Source of the DNA: Nannochloropsis salina CCMP1776
Taxonomy: Eukaryota > Sar > Eustigmatophyceae > Eustigmatales > Monodopsidaceae
DNA length: 35,631 nt
NCBI GenBank assembly: GCA_004565275.1
Contig: SDOX01000080.1
Coordinates: 2,103 to 37,733 of the forward strand
Reading direction: 5' to 3'
Part shown: in pieces, positions 1-10,869 of the stretch
Numbering within the stretch: the first letter of the stretch is position 1
Layout: every line of letters starts with the position of its first letter
Made by a program: the position numbers and the translations under genes
The notes under the pieces: generated by a model
What the model was told of the DNA's origin: nothing
The model's input: only the letters and a program-made list of their open reading frames with translations
The model's database searches: none

Positions 1-189
1 TAACCCTAACCCTAACCCTACCCTAACCCTAACCCTAACCCTAACCCTAACCCTAACCCTAACCCTAACCCTAACCCTAACCCTAACCCTAACCCTAACC
101 CTAACCCTAACCCTAACCCTAACCCTAACCCTAACCCTAACCCTAACCCTAACCCTAACCCTAGCCCTAAGACTAACCCTAACCCTAAC
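1..189. repeat. Terminal telomere repeat array, CCCTAA type
   Basis: Tandem CCCTAA units (TTAGGG on the other strand) start at base 1 in the orientation expected for the left end of a chromosome. One unit near 18-22 is shortened. From about 161 the array degenerates (CTAGCCCTAAGACTAACC), as is usual where telomere passes into subtelomere. About 30 units are present; the true tip may be longer because assemblies truncate telomeres. Confidence 0.97.
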
Positions 190-748
190 CACAAGATCTC
201 GGCAAGAAGCTCACGTCCTTCAGCATGACACTTACAGAGCTGAATTCAGAGGAAGGAATGAATGGGAGTCTTTTTCTGTTAGGCTTAGGGTTAGCCTTCT
301 ATTCTTCAATTCTTCCAATTTTTCAAATCTTCTTTTACATCACTTTATCTCCATAAGGCAGACAAGACGCCCTTCGCTTTTTCTTGTCATTCAGATTCCC
401 CGGATGGTGGTAGGGTTAGGATACTATGAGTCTCTCTCCCTGAATCATAGTGGGACTCCTTTAGATTCCCCGTATAGTGTGATAATAGTATGAGTCTTTC
501 TCTCGAAAGCATAGAGGGGCCCACTGTCTTCATCTTGTCATAGAGTCAGTGTGCGCAAATAAGTCGTCCGTAGCATCAACTCTCCGTGAAAAGTGCTCGA
601 AGGGTCCTTTTCCTTGATCGTCGGTGTATCGTTCTAGTAGGTACGCTTTCATAGTGAACTCAAGGACAGGACTTGTTGGTTCTCTCGCGTGGGACTTTTG
701 GCTCGGGAAATCGACTCGATGCTTATTGGGAAAATTCTTGTTGTATAA
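190..748. other. Telomere-proximal spacer, no gene seen
   Basis: No coding region is supported. Two imperfect tandem units of about 70 bp lie at 393-462 and 463-532, each starting AGATTCCCCG and containing a TATGAGTCT core. Reversed telomere-like words (TTAGGGTTAG) occur near 285-295 and 411-420. The stretch also serves as the 3' flank of the minus-strand gene ending at 749. Confidence 0.6.
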
Positions 749-3349
749 TTAGATTCCAGTTTTGTAGATGAAAATGTCATTGCTACCAGCAGACGTGAGG
801 GCGGTGTTGTCTACTGTCATGCTCCCTTGGAAACTACCGGTAGTGTAGGAGCTGCCTAATGCATCCACAGCAATGCCTCTTCCCAAGTCAGTACTGCTTC
901 CTCCGAGGCTCGTAGCCGAGACAGGACTGCCGCTGGACTCCAGCTGGATGATGAATATGTCAGTGCCACCAGCAGACGTGAGGGTGGTGCTGCCTACTGT
1001 CATGCTCCCTTGGAAACTACCGGTAGTGTAGGAGCTGCCTGATGCATCCACGGCAATGGCATATCCAATGTCAAAACTGGTTCCTCGGAAGCTTGTAGCC
1101 CAGACAGGACTGCCGGCGGAGTCCAGCTTGATGATGAATATGTCAGTGCCACCAGCGGACGTGAGGGTGGTGCTGCCTACTGTCATGCTCCCTTGGAATT
1201 CACCGGAAGTGTAGGAGCTGCCTGATGCATCCACAGCAATGGCTCTTCCAACGTCATTAATTGTTGCTCCGAAGCTCGTAGCCCAGACAGGACTGCCGCT
1301 GGAGTCCAGCTTGATGATGAATATGTCAGTGTTAGCAACAGACGTGAGAGTGGTGCTGCCTACTGTCATGCTCCCTCGGAATTCACCGGTAGTGTAGGAG
1401 CTGCCTGATGCATCCACAGCAATGCCTCTTCCAATGTCATTACCGATTCCTCCGAAGCTCCTAGCCCAGACAGGACTGCCGCTGGAGTCCAGCTTGATGA
1501 TGAATATGTCAAAGAGACCAGCAGACGTGAGGGTGGTGTTGCCTACTGTCATGCTCTTTTCGAAATTACCGGTAGTGTAGGAGCTGCCTGATGCATCCAC
1601 AGCAATGGCTCTTCCGTCGTCAATACTGGTTCCTCCGAAGCTCGTAGCCCAGACAGGACTGCCGCTGGAGTCCAGCTTGATGATGAATATGTCAGTGCCA
1701 CCAGCAGACGTGAGGGTGGTGTTGCCTACTGTCATGCTCCCTCGGAAATTACCGGTAGTGTAGGAGCTGCCTGATGCATCCACGGCAATGGCAAATCCAA
1801 TGTCATTACTGGTTCCTCCGAAGCTCGTAGCCCAGACAGGACTGCCGCTGGAGTCCAGCTTGATGATGAATATGTCAGTGCTACCAGGAGACGTGAGGGT
1901 GGTGCTGCCTACTGTCATGCTCCCTTGGAAACTACCGGTAGTGTAGGAGCTGCCTGATGCATCCACAGCAATGGCATATCCAATGTCACTCTCAGTTCCT
2001 CCGAAGCTCGTAGCCCAAGAAGGTGCTTGGGTAGGCGTACGAGTCGGTCCTGGAGTAGGCGACGCTGTGGGTGTCGGTGTTGGGGGAGTTGTTGGAGTCG
2101 TTGAAGGTGCTTGGGTAGGCGTACGAGTCGGTCCTGGAGGAGGCGACGCTGTAGGTGTCGGTGTTGGGGGAGTTGTTGGAGTCGTTGAAGGTGCTTGGGT
2201 AGGCGTACGAGTCGGTCCTGGAGTAGGCGACGCTGTAGGTGTCGGTGTTGGGGGAGTTGTTGGAGTCGTTGAAGGTGCTTGGGTAGGGGTACGAGTCGGT
2301 CCTGGAGGAGGCGACGCTGTAGGTGTCGGTGTTGGGGGAGTTGTTGGAGTCGTTGAAGGTGCTTGGGTAGGCGTACGAGTCGGTCCTGGAGTAGGCGTTG
2401 CTGTAGGTGTCGGCGGTGGCGGAGCCGTTGGTGGCGCTGTAGCAGGAGGAATGGAGGTTGGAGGAAGCGTTCTGGGTAAGAGCGCTTCGTACACGTTGTA
2501 ATCAGGATCGACGATGAGGGGTGTGCACACCCCGGCGCAGCAGAAGCACTGGCTGGTCACGGTATTCCAGCTGAAGAGGAATGGTACTTCCTCGCCCCCG
2601 TTCAATGAGCAGTATTCATAGCAAGCCTCCGGGGTGTTGATCGATTGCAGCTGTCGATCTTCAGGATGGTAGAGGGCGATGATGCCTTCATGCCTATTGA
2701 TTCCAGTGTGCAGCGAAAGACGATTGTTCTCGAAGGGGGCTAGCCGCTCCCCTTGAGAGAAGCGCAAGCCTTCACCAAAGAGCACAAAAGGCTGTGTGGG
2801 GTTGACAGTAGGAGCTGGAGTGGGCGCGCACGTCGCGTCTTTGTTGCGTTTCAAGTATTGCACTATTACGATGGCGGGGTTGCCCAGCGGCGTCATGCAC
2901 GAGGTGTCTGTAGCATTCATTAGGTAAGCGAAGCCGTCCACCGCGAGCGTCTCAGGGGCACACTGGTCGGCCTTCACCTTGACGCGAAAGCGGCGTTTGC
3001 CCCCCTTGCGTTTGGTGAAAGCGAGACCCTGCCAGGAAATAGCTGTCACTCCATCCGCATCCTCAACAATTTTCGGCGGTGTATAGGGCTCTGAGGACGG
3101 ACGCATTGCTGTTCGCTCAACCGATAGCCCGTCCGGCAGGTTCAACTGAAACTCCACGTTGTCCACGGGATCTTTGCTCCTCAGCGTGACGGTGATCTTA
3201 GCCATTCCCTTGCCCGCTACGATCCCACGCCGAGGATTTGGCTTAACATTGGCCGTCAGAGAAAGCCGGGGACACCCTTGAGAGACGGTGGTGAAAATGC
3301 TTGCAAAGCCCAGGAGAGCGACAAAGAGAACGCAAGAGAAATCTTTCAT
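749..3349 (-). CDS. Secreted SBBP-repeat surface protein with WSC-like segment
   Basis: A single uninterrupted reading frame of 866 residues from the Met codon at 3347-3349. That start is preferred because it opens directly on a signal peptide ([19 protein letters not shown]); an in-frame ATG at 3425-3427 would add 26 residues. Domains in order: signal peptide; an Ig/DUF11-like beta segment (about residues 30-160); a Cys-rich segment with spaced Cys (CYEYC, CFCC), resembling a WSC carbohydrate-binding module; a Thr/Pro-rich linker of 28-residue repeats; seven 61-residue repeats of the [21 protein letters not shown] type, matching the SBBP beta-propeller family, the last cut short. No C-terminal anchor is visible. 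Likely exported to wall or surface; ligand unknown. SBBP repeats are mainly bacterial, so transfer is possible. Domain names are from recognition, not a search. Confidence 0.85.
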   Translation of the reverse strand: MKDFSCVLFVALLGFASIFTTVSQGCPRLSLTANVKPNPRRGIVAGKGMAKITVTLRSKDPVDNVEFQLNLPDGLSVERTAMRPSSEPYTPPKIVEDADGVTAISWQGLAFTKRKGGKRRFRVKVKADQCAPETLAVDGFAYLMNATDTSCMTPLGNPAIVIVQYLKRNKDATCAPTPAPTVNPTQPFVLFGEGLRFSQGERLAPFENNRLSLHTGINRHEGIIALYHPEDRQLQSINTPEACYEYCSLNGGEEVPFLFSWNTVTSQCFCCAGVCTPLIVDPDYNVYEALLPRTLPPTSIPPATAPPTAPPPPTPTATPTPGPTRTPTQAPSTTPTTPPTPTPTASPPPGPTRTPTQAPSTTPTTPPTPTPTASPTPGPTRTPTQAPSTTPTTPPTPTPTASPPPGPTRTPTQAPSTTPTTPPTPTPTASPTPGPTRTPTQAPSWATSFGGTESDIGYAIAVDASGSSYTTGSFQGSMTVGSTTLTSPGSTDIFIIKLDSSGSPVWATSFGGTSNDIGFAIAVDASGSSYTTGNFRGSMTVGNTTLTSAGGTDIFIIKLDSSGSPVWATSFGGTSIDDGRAIAVDASGSSYTTGNFEKSMTVGNTTLTSAGLFDIFIIKLDSSGSPVWARSFGGIGNDIGRGIAVDASGSSYTTGEFRGSMTVGSTTLTSVANTDIFIIKLDSSGSPVWATSFGATINDVGRAIAVDASGSSYTSGEFQGSMTVGSTTLTSAGGTDIFIIKLDSAGSPVWATSFRGTSFDIGYAIAVDASGSSYTTGSFQGSMTVGSTTLTSAGGTDIFIIQLESSGSPVSATSLGGSSTDLGRGIAVDALGSSYTTGSFQGSMTVDNTALTSAGSNDIFIYKTGI
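752..2011 (-). repeat. Seven coding SBBP repeats of 183 bp
   Basis: Units recur every 183 bp (for example, the ACAGGACTGCC word at 920 and again at 1103) and stay in frame. The first six are nearly identical at both DNA and protein level, which points to recent amplification or gene conversion. The final unit, at 752-910, is the most diverged and lacks its last few residues. Confidence 0.9.
2021..2440 (-). repeat. Coding minisatellite, 84-bp unit, five copies
   Basis: The Thr/Pro linker is built from 84-bp units (28 residues) at about 2021, 2105, 2189, 2273 and 2357. They alternate at one position (GAGTAGG versus GAGGAGG, giving SPTPG versus SPPPG), so the array probably grew by duplicating a 168-bp dimer. 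The length is probably variable between strains. Confidence 0.88.
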
Positions 3350-3719
3350 TTTTGGATGCGTGGATTTGTGCTTGAGTATGGACGCGTATGGATTGACAGG
3401 TCGACCTGTAAGAAAGTGTGCGATCATCACCCCATTATAAATAAATCAAATGGGATACAGCTATCTGCAATGTCTCATGAAGACTTTGTAGGTCTCATAG
3501 ATGACTACACCATGTCAAGAATGTCTGTATCCCTTGGTTCCGTTTACGTCCTCGGGATTCAGGCCAGGATCTCATTCCGAACCAATGTGCTACTGCTATG
3601 ATTTCGTGGGTGGACCTCAGCAGACAATGTAGAAGGCAAGCGAGAAAAATAAAGCATGAGCAGTGCACAGATATTTGCGGGTAAGGAAAGCGGTAACCCG
3701 TCAAAGTATAGGCACGAGC
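3350..3719. other. Spacer upstream of SBBP gene
   Basis: Presumed 5' flank and promoter of the minus-strand gene starting at 3349. Short open frames cross it on both strands, but none has domain-like content. No clear core promoter motif could be picked out. Confidence 0.4.
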
Positions 3720-5015
3720 TACCAAACTCCGCACTCTGGCTCGAGTGAACACACGAGAGAATCCGGTCCAATGATTATCCTTACGATTTAATTCTCTTCC
3801 AAAGTGAGTCTCACGAAAGCGAAGAATGAATATGTGACGGCTATACTATATTGCTCTAGTGGAAGTAGCTCAAGCTTCGACGTACAGTTTATAGTAAGCG
3901 TACTACTCCCTTGTCTTGCTACATGAATATTCAACCCCCAACCTCTCTCTCGGACGAATACATGAGAGAACGCGACCCGATGAATATTACCGCCTCTTGA
4001 CTCTCTCCGTTTATCACGGGGTCTAGAAATGGCCACTTTCAATCAGTAAGTGTTCTCTTCGTGGGAGGAGGAATGAATGATGGAGCGTGTTCTTTCGATT
4101 GTACGAAACTCAAGAGTCGACAGAATAGAGGAATTGTGCTACTCTTTTGTCTTGGTATGTGAATACTCTCTATTGCGCATTCTTTCTCGGGCGAACACGC
4201 TAGAGAAGTGGTCCAATCAATATTCCTCCTTTTTTGATCTTTCTCACGGTAAACGCAATGAGATTAAGATAAAAATAAGTCCTCTACCCATCTCTTCTCT
4301 TTGAAGGAATTCAAGATTCCTCGGAAATTATTTAGTAAAAATAGTACTAGCTTGTCCTGGTACATGAATCCTCACTTCTCTCGCGAGTTAGCGCGAGAGA
4401 ATGCCGTCCAATGAATATTCCTAGCTTACGATTAATATACCAAAAAGAAGATATAATAAGTTTTGGACTTTTTCCTTGTCTTTGAGAAAACTCTAGATTT
4501 AACGGATAGTATATGCTAAGAATACCAAATCGTTGTCAAAGTTTATATATATTTTCAAATCCGCATATTCTTTCGGGCGAACACGCTAGAGAAGTGGTCC
4601 AATCAATATTCCTCCTTTTTTGATCTTTCTCACGGTAAACGCAATGAGATTAACATATAAATAAGTCCTCTATCCATCTCTTCTCTTTGAAGGAATTCAA
4701 GATTCCTGGAAATTATTTAGTAAAAATAGTACTAGCTTGTCCTGGTACATGAATCCTCACTTCTCTCGGGCTAACTCGCGAGAGAATGCCGTCCAATGAA
4801 TATTCCCCCCGTTTAATCCTAGCTTACGGTTCATATACCAAAAAGAAGATATAATAAATTTTGGACTTTTTTCTTGTCTTTGAGAAAACTCTAGATTTAA
4901 CGGATAGTATATGCTAAGAATACTTGATCGTTGTCAAAGTTTATGAATATTTTCAAATCCGCATATTCTTTCGGGCGAACACGCGAGAGAACGCGACCCG
5001 ATAAATGTTTCCTCT
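3720..5015. repeat. Subtelomeric satellite block 1 (about 200-bp degenerate units)
   Basis: Seven units spaced 190-235 bp apart, with cores near 3733, 3948, 4183, 4374, 4567, 4759 and 4968. Each core carries a dyad (TTCTCTCG ... CGAGAGAA with about 10 bases between) around CGAACAC, then GGTCC or CGACC, then ATGAATATTCC. Between cores, weaker shared blocks occur (TTCAAGATTCC, TAGTACTA, TACATGAAT). Sequence between units has drifted much more than the cores. No coding potential is supported. Confidence 0.8.
4190..4976. repeat. Tandem duplication inside satellite block 1 (386-398 bp period)
   Basis: About 4190-4575 is repeated at about 4576-4976, with offset 386 at the left end and 398 at the right, so one small indel separates the copies. 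Each copy holds two satellite cores. Identity by eye is above 90 percent, so this duplication is younger than the satellite itself. Confidence 0.85.
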
Positions 5016-5101
5016 TCTTAACTCTTTTTGGTGTACAGAATGATCATATTTGACGTATTGACGCGAATATGTGGATGACATGAGAATGCTGAGGGAGCAG
5101 G

Positions 5102-5152
5102 AGATCAGCGATAGGAGGTTGGGTGACTAGGATATCAGCGATAGGAGGTTGA
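5102..5152. repeat. Short direct repeat around ATCAGCGATAGGAGGTTG
   Basis: The 18-bp word ATCAGCGATAGGAGGTTG occurs twice, about 31 bp apart, just inside satellite block 1. Too short and too few copies to call a named element. Confidence 0.7.
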
Positions 5153-5439
5153 GAGAGTGTTACAGGATTATATCCTTTATGGGCTCTCAGTCCGTACCAC
5201 GTCGTGCTGATCGCCATTGTATCATGTCATGTTTGCGTCCACCTAATCATTTTGTATGTTATATCATTCTACGACAACAGGACTGGCGTCGACCAGTGTC
5301 TTTAGTTGTCTTCGATTATCTTTGGTCTGTTGGTTATCTTAGAACGAGATTCTTGGATGAATCATTGATATACATTCTCAGGGAGAATAGTGGTCGTACT
5401 GAAGAATTAATTGGCTATTGGGTGATCCAGCAACGTTTT

Positions 5440-5990
5440 GGTTTGTTTATTCGCATCACCAATGAATATTCTCGCTTCTCGACCGGCATACATACCATAG
5501 GATGAAGTTATATTTTTGACTTAAAAAATTTTGTTGTATAGGATAAAGTCCTACTCATGACCAAGAAAGTTTCGTTGAGGCTTGAAGATTGCTTCATGCC
5601 TCATGATTCATATACTTGGGCTGCTTTTTGCGTATTTTCTGAGAGGTGGACCCCTCACAAGCGCCCATAAAACTTCGAACGCTCCCATACAAGCACATAT
5701 TCACTCACGCGTACTCACACTATACTCAGACGTGACCCATTAGATGAGGAGCACTACATTAGATCGGTGCATATGCATTTTTTTGGGGAGGAAGGAAGAC
5801 ATGCACATCTTAGAACGTCTTAACACATTTTCCCTGGCTTTTCTCCTCACAATTTTCTTTGGTGATGGCTTGAAATTTTCATAGCTAGGGCAAGGAATAA
5901 ATGTAAGTTCTGGGATGATCGGCTTATGTTCATTGTCAACCTGCTTACATTGTTGTTTCATTTATTTGGTAAACTCCGGCTTATTTTGTT
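5440..5990. repeat. Subtelomeric duplicon A, copy 1
   Basis: This segment is a diverged match to 13050-13470. Shared landmarks in the same order are AGGATAAAGT, a GCTTG.AGATTGCT.CATGCC block, ACTCACAC..CTCA, CAGACGTGACC, a block with ACATC.T...CGTCT, and TTTTCTT.GTGATGGCT. Identity by eye is about 65-75 percent with indels. A long open frame at 5149-5505 runs into this repeat but shows no protein-like features. Confidence 0.7.
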
Positions 5991-7084
5991 CATGCTAAAT
6001 TGGATGGGGGGACAAGAGGTGTCAGTGCATGATTTCGCGGTTGTGGCGACGCAAGCCACTTGAGATTTCGTCTTAAAATCTAAGTCCTATATCTCTATCT
6101 CATGTTGTAGAACAAGTCGAAGTGCATCTCATACGGGGGAATATATATTGTCTACAGGACTGGTGCCCGGTACTGGATATTTTTCGTGCCTTAGCTTTTC
6201 CCATTCTCCTTCGTCAGACGCAAGGATAATGATGGTGCTAATCCTTTGTAATCTCGCGCGCTTTTGTCACCTCCTCAGCGCTTAATGCGAGACTCCCGAT
6301 GTGAGCAGGAAACATCTGAGATGGAAGAAATGTAAAGCACTATGAAAGAAAAATCAAATAATCCAAAATTCCCCTTCCTTTTTTCTCCCGTAGTGCCACG
6401 GGGCCTAGTTTTTATACCCTCTTCCTACTGAGGACGTGCCCGTCTACTTCAAGGCAGTGAGTGACCTTTTTCTTTTTCTTTCCCTCCTTTCTCAGACGCT
6501 TTGTTCGTTGTAGAAGAGATGCTGCTATTTGCCATGAGCTCAAGAATGATACTCACCAGCGTAATCTCCCCCTCGTTTTGATTGCATGTTTAATCAGCCA
6601 GATGGGCACTCTTTCCTTCTGAAGAACGTAGAGGGCATGATAAGAAATGAAGTGTGCGGAAGCATTGAAGCGGGAAAAGGACAAAAAGATTCGATGTACC
6701 TCCAGTTCGCATGTGTGGCTGTAAAATAGCTAATGTAAGAAACATATATCGACAACGAGAACAGGCCCCCAGATTATGACGTAGCCGCCCAATACATGGC
6801 TTTTTTATTGGATGCAGTAAGGACGGAAACGTGCGATCTTTTCTCGGCTCGCGACTTCTAGGAAATAAGTGGCGCATGAGATCAGTCGTCTCGATCCAAT
6901 CAGATACTCGCGCTTCCATGTCAGTCCTTGACTAGGGCATCGGAACTTCGGGCAACATGGCTACTTTTCCTTTCCCTAGCTTTTCATAATCATTTTCTTA
7001 AAGTCCTCTTGTGTATAAATACCGGATGTTTGAAACTTTTCTGGTGGCGTCTGTTGAGCTTCTTTCGACTTTTCTTTGTGTCCT
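5991..7084. other. Subtelomeric spacer, no gene seen
   Basis: About 1.1 kb without a supported gene. The longest frame (minus, 6590-6919) has no recognisable domain and no homologue-like composition. This interval separates duplicons A and B in copy 1 and is absent from the matching region near 13.5 kb. Confidence 0.5.
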
Positions 7085-7203
7085 ACTAACCATAACCATA
7101 ACCATAACCATAACCATAACCATAACCATAACCATAACCATAACCATAACCATAACCATAACCATAACCATAACCATAACCATAACCATAACCATAACCA
7201 TAA
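7085..7203. repeat. Perfect CCATAA hexamer array, about 19.5 units
   Basis: A homogeneous run of AACCAT units without any visible substitution. The unit differs from the telomere repeat CCCTAA by one base. It is followed at once by duplicon B. The frames through it (Val-Met, His-Asn, Ile-Thr dipeptides) are artefacts of the repeat. Confidence 0.95.
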
Positions 7204-7280
7204 TATTTACGAATTCTCAATCGAGGCCAAAAAGCAAATAAGCGAACTATTGAAGATATCAAAGGAAGCAACGTCATAAT
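7204..7280. repeat. Subtelomeric duplicon B, copy 1
   Basis: Matches 13564-13640 closely: GAATTCTCAAT.GAGGCC, then AAAAAGCAAATAAGCGAACT, then TATCAAAGGAAGCAA. In both places it directly follows a telomere-like tract (CCATAA array here, degraded CCCTAG tract there). Confidence 0.85.
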
Positions 7281-7597
7281 CATGTCATTTCTACATTCGC
7301 GTCAATTCTTTTCATTCCATGGACCTCTTCTCAAGTCGAGTTATGAGATGACACACACGCACACATCAATTTGTCGGAGGTCGAGGCTTGCGGTGCACAT
7401 CCTATCCAATCTCCTTGCATCCAACGCAAACGCCTCCATTCAACAAGCATGACAGATATCACATTCAACAACAACGATTTATCGCTTCTCTTATGCAGGA
7501 AGAAGACGAAATACACACACCACCATTCAAAAGAACAACACACAGAACAAGAGCTTGCTACTTTACTGCTCGTAGGTCTGGTACCCCCTTGGTGTCT

Positions 7598-10500
7598 CTA
7601 TTTGACAGAGACGACCAAGTTTTCGATCCACTCCGCCACACTCACAGTCAGGGGCAGCTCGGTGCCGCTGGCAACAGCCCGGCCGAGGTAAATCCTCCAC
7701 TTGATCTTGTAGGACTTGCCGAGGACGATACCTCCGGCAGGGAGGGTCCATGCGAGCTCGTCTTCCGTCTTAATATAGCGAAGCCTGGACAGAGGGGCGG
7801 AGAAGAAAGGTGAGGATACGAGAAAGAGCAACCCAATGACAAGCAAAGAAAAACATGCGGCAGGATGATACTTAAAGTATTGACGTTAACGGGAGAGAGA
7901 TCAATGACTCAGCGTGCCTGGGGGATCACGTGTAAGAGGACGGCGGTGAACGACGACACGAGCCTGTCAGGTGCTCTGAGAGAGCTTTTCAAGTCCAGAG
8001 ACATCACCCTACAGAAACAATGCATAATGACTAAGGGAAAGATATAGGGACGGAGCGAGAAGCACGTACTTGGGCTTCCACGTGTTGGGCTTCAGGACGC
8101 CGCGCTTGAAACTCAGAGCCTCGTCACCGAGTCGAGCACGCTTGAATACCTTGGTACTGCGACCCTGGAGAAGCCATGTCGCTTGTCCTTCGACGTGGAG
8201 GGCAGAGGAATTTCCTCCCAGCAGGCACTGTAGGAAAGCAAGCGTGGGGATGGTTGTGAGGGAGTCGTCCACACAGCAAGACACCCTTCCTACCTCTTCA
8301 TCCGCCCAGCACAAGCAACGTCTTCCCCTGCTGTCTTCATACATCTCAATCCTCTCCTTCCCTCCCTTTAAGAGTTGAAGAACTTACCGAGACGACCACG
8401 TCCTCCTGCGGCCGCTCCAAGATAAGTAGGTCCAGAAAGACCGTGAACCGGCGACCAGGATGGTGAAGCAATGACTTCAAATAGGCTTGTGCCAAAACAG
8501 TCGGCGATGTGACGGTGCCGAGGGCGAAGGGGCTAGAGGAGGTAACGACGCCGCAGACGAGCGGCGCGGCGGGGTCGACACGGGTCGTCACGTCGACCCA
8601 GACCTCGTCGACAAAATTATAGAGACGAGGCCGCGTGCCGAGCGGGAAGGCAGAAGGGAGATAAGACAGGCAGACGGTGATGTCTCCGCTGAAGCTGGCA
8701 TCGGTAGAGATCGATTTGTAGGTTGAAGGGTCGCCCAGGACGAAGCTGCTGGGAGGCACGAAGAGGGGGTCCGTGGAGTCAGGGACCACGTCTACCACCA
8801 CCTGTGCATGATCCAGGAGAGAGACATAGGGAAAAAGGAGGCTCAGCTTACTCCCCGTGCGAGATCCACGCACGCAGCGCATTGTCGTCAGTGGCACGTT
8901 CTGCAGAGACATCCCGCGTCCCACGCCCACGTACCAGGACCCCGGGGGCCGTGACGTTGGCGAACTCGATGCTGCCAGAGTTGGTGTTGGTGGACGCGTC
9001 CAGGATAGGAACGGCGACGTCTTGGCCTTCGGATATAGGCGTCACCTGAGATCTGACGGTGCCGAGGGCGAAGGGGCTAGAGGAGGTAACGACGCCGCAG
9101 ACGAGCGGCGCGGCGGGGTCGACACGGGTCGTCACGTCGACCCAGACCTCGTCGACAAAATTATAGAGACGAGGCCGCGTGCCGAGCGGGAAGGCAGAAG
9201 GGAGATAAGACAGGCAGACGGTGATGTCTCCGCTGAAGCTGGCATCGGTAGAGATCGATTTGTAGGTTGAAGGGTCGCCCAGGACGAAGATGCTGGGAGG
9301 CACGAAGAGAAGGTCCGTGGAGTCAGGGACCACGTCTACCACCACCTGTGCATGATCCAGGAGAGAGACATAGGAAAAAAGGAGGCTCAGCTTACTCCCC
9401 GTGCGAGATCCACGCACGCAGCGCATTGTCGTCATTGGCACGTTCTGCGGAGACATCAGTCTCGCGTGTCCCACGCTCGCGTACCACGATTCCAGGGGCC
9501 GTAACGTTGGCGAACTCGATGCTGCCAGAGTTGGTGTTGGTGGACGGGTCCAGGATAGGAACGGCGACGTCTTGGCCTTCGGATATAGGCGTCACCGCAT
9601 AGGCTTCAAAGTAGACAGAGAGGATTGAATGAGTTCATGAAAGCGGGCTCGTTAGTTCACGTAAAAGGGCACAGCGGCGGAGCACTTACGAAAAATATCA
9701 CAAGAACCCGTTCGAAAAGCTGCAGCGACATTTCCCTTGTAAAGTACAGATCCGGTACAGCTCGTTTGACAGTAGCAATCTCGAGTAGAAATCGCGTACC
9801 GGACATATAGATTCAGAGCGCTGTCCAAACTACACTGATTGACACATTCCTGGAGACTTGTGACAGGATTACTAGGCCTTGTTTCTGCATCACTGCAAAC
9901 CACGTCGATAGAACAAGGAACAAGAGGGACATCCGGACATGTATTTGAATGCAATGCGTAGGCATCTTTTGTCCCGACACTGTAGGTAGCATTAGAAGAT
10001 GCGCAAGCGCATTGATTATTTGTGTCATTGTAGTTTATGTACTTGGTCGACGGAATTTCTTCCGCACAAGCGAGAGCGCAGTCGTCCGCTGATGTGATAC
10101 CGAGCGTTCCAAAAACCTGGACATTTGTGATTTCAAGTCTAGCACCGAGAAGTCTACCACCGGTTTCGTCATAAGTGCCCGAAATGAACACAAATCTATA
10201 GTCCCCGGCAACACTTATGGTGATTCGTCTGGTCTCCCATGCTCCATTCAGCCCCCACTCATTTAAAATCTCAATGGTCTGACCCGCACCCTCTGAATCT
10301 GTCCGGAGCAAGTAGGCATAGACGTCAAAAGCATCATCTCCTGCATTAGCACGCCAATCGAAGCTAATTTCACTACCGACAGGCATGAACAATGATTGAT
10401 TGCTAGTCATATACGGTCCATGGATTATGCTGAATCTGGAAGACCGCAAGCCTCTCGAAGACAGTACGAGATATTGTGTCACCCCACTTCCGGGCGGAGG

Positions 10501-10869
10501 CGTGATGTCGCTAAAACTAACGTCGAATATTCCTTCAGTAAGGGTGCAATCGTCACTCGCGCACGGGACATTTGGCGGCAAGTTATTATCGTCCGGTGTC
10601 GGGTGTCCCCCCACAGTGGATCGTCCATTCAGCTGAACTCGCTCATTGAACACATTCCATCCATCCACATAAAAAACAGTATTGAAGGAAGAATTACTAG
10701 CAGACACCAGGGCGCCATTAAGGTCACCGTTTGGAAAAGTTCCTAACGGAGTAGCGGGGGTAATCTCCCACCCCGTGTTGCACTGGATCACAGGGGAAAT
10801 TTCTTGCGTTTGTGATACTGATACTAGCAGAAATAAGCCTAGAATCCAATTAAATCCAGCACGGATCAT
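7598..10869 (-). CDS. Secreted modular protein with duplicated bacterial-type modules, six exons
   Basis: Exons 10869-9690, 9603-9485, 9345-8935, 8801-8388, 8227-8070 and 7784-7598 join in phase through GT-AG introns of 86, 139, 133, 160 and 285 bp to give 822 residues. Start ATG at 10869 opens on a signal peptide (WILGLFLLVSVSQTQ). Residues about 30-250 form a beta domain whose core (FDWRAN..DAFDVYAYLL, then GDYRFVFISGTYDETGGRLLGA) resembles modules in marine bacterial surface proteins. Two Cys-rich WSC-like segments follow (CALACAEE, CQTSC). Exons 2-4 then hold two copies of a module with TPISEGQDVAVPIL, FANVTAPG, ITVCLSY and VWVDVTTRVD...VCGVVTSSSPFAL, a pattern frequent in bacterial repeat proteins. 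The C-terminal 150 residues are unrecognised. Probably extracellular; function unknown. Introns in bacterial-type modules suggest an old transfer. Confidence 0.8.
8511..9596 (-). repeat. Tandem duplication of an exon-intron unit, 544-bp period
   Basis: About 8511-9052 and 9055-9596 are nearly identical (a few percent difference) with a 544-bp offset. Each copy carries one intron (8802-8934 and 9346-9484) with the same donor GTAC and acceptor CACAG. The duplication is in frame and doubles one protein module. Confidence 0.9.

Noticed and set aside
1971-2501. Plus-strand 176-residue frame of Gly/Val repeats
   Set aside because: Antisense shadow of the coding minisatellite in the SBBP gene; composition follows the 84-bp repeat only.
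5149-5505. Plus-strand 118-residue frame
   Set aside because: Runs into a satellite core and duplicon A; no domain, and the start lies in a short direct repeat.
6590-6919. Minus-strand 109-residue frame
   Set aside because: No recognisable motif and no support from splice phase or neighbours.
6998-7283. Val-Met, His-Asn, Ile-Thr and Tyr-Gly repeat frames
   Set aside because: All are translations of the CCATAA array; no protein features outside it.
7388-7813. Plus-strand frames over 7.4-7.8 kb
   Set aside because: Antisense to the last exon of the minus-strand six-exon gene, which has consistent splice phases.
9346-9484. Shorter introns here (40-nt GTACGC...CCGCAG or 50-nt GTAAGC...CACAG) in the module gene
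   Set aside because: The 50-nt choice gives a stop after splicing and the 40-nt choice adds a peptide unlike the module; the 139-bp intron restores the module consensus in phase 0 in both copies.
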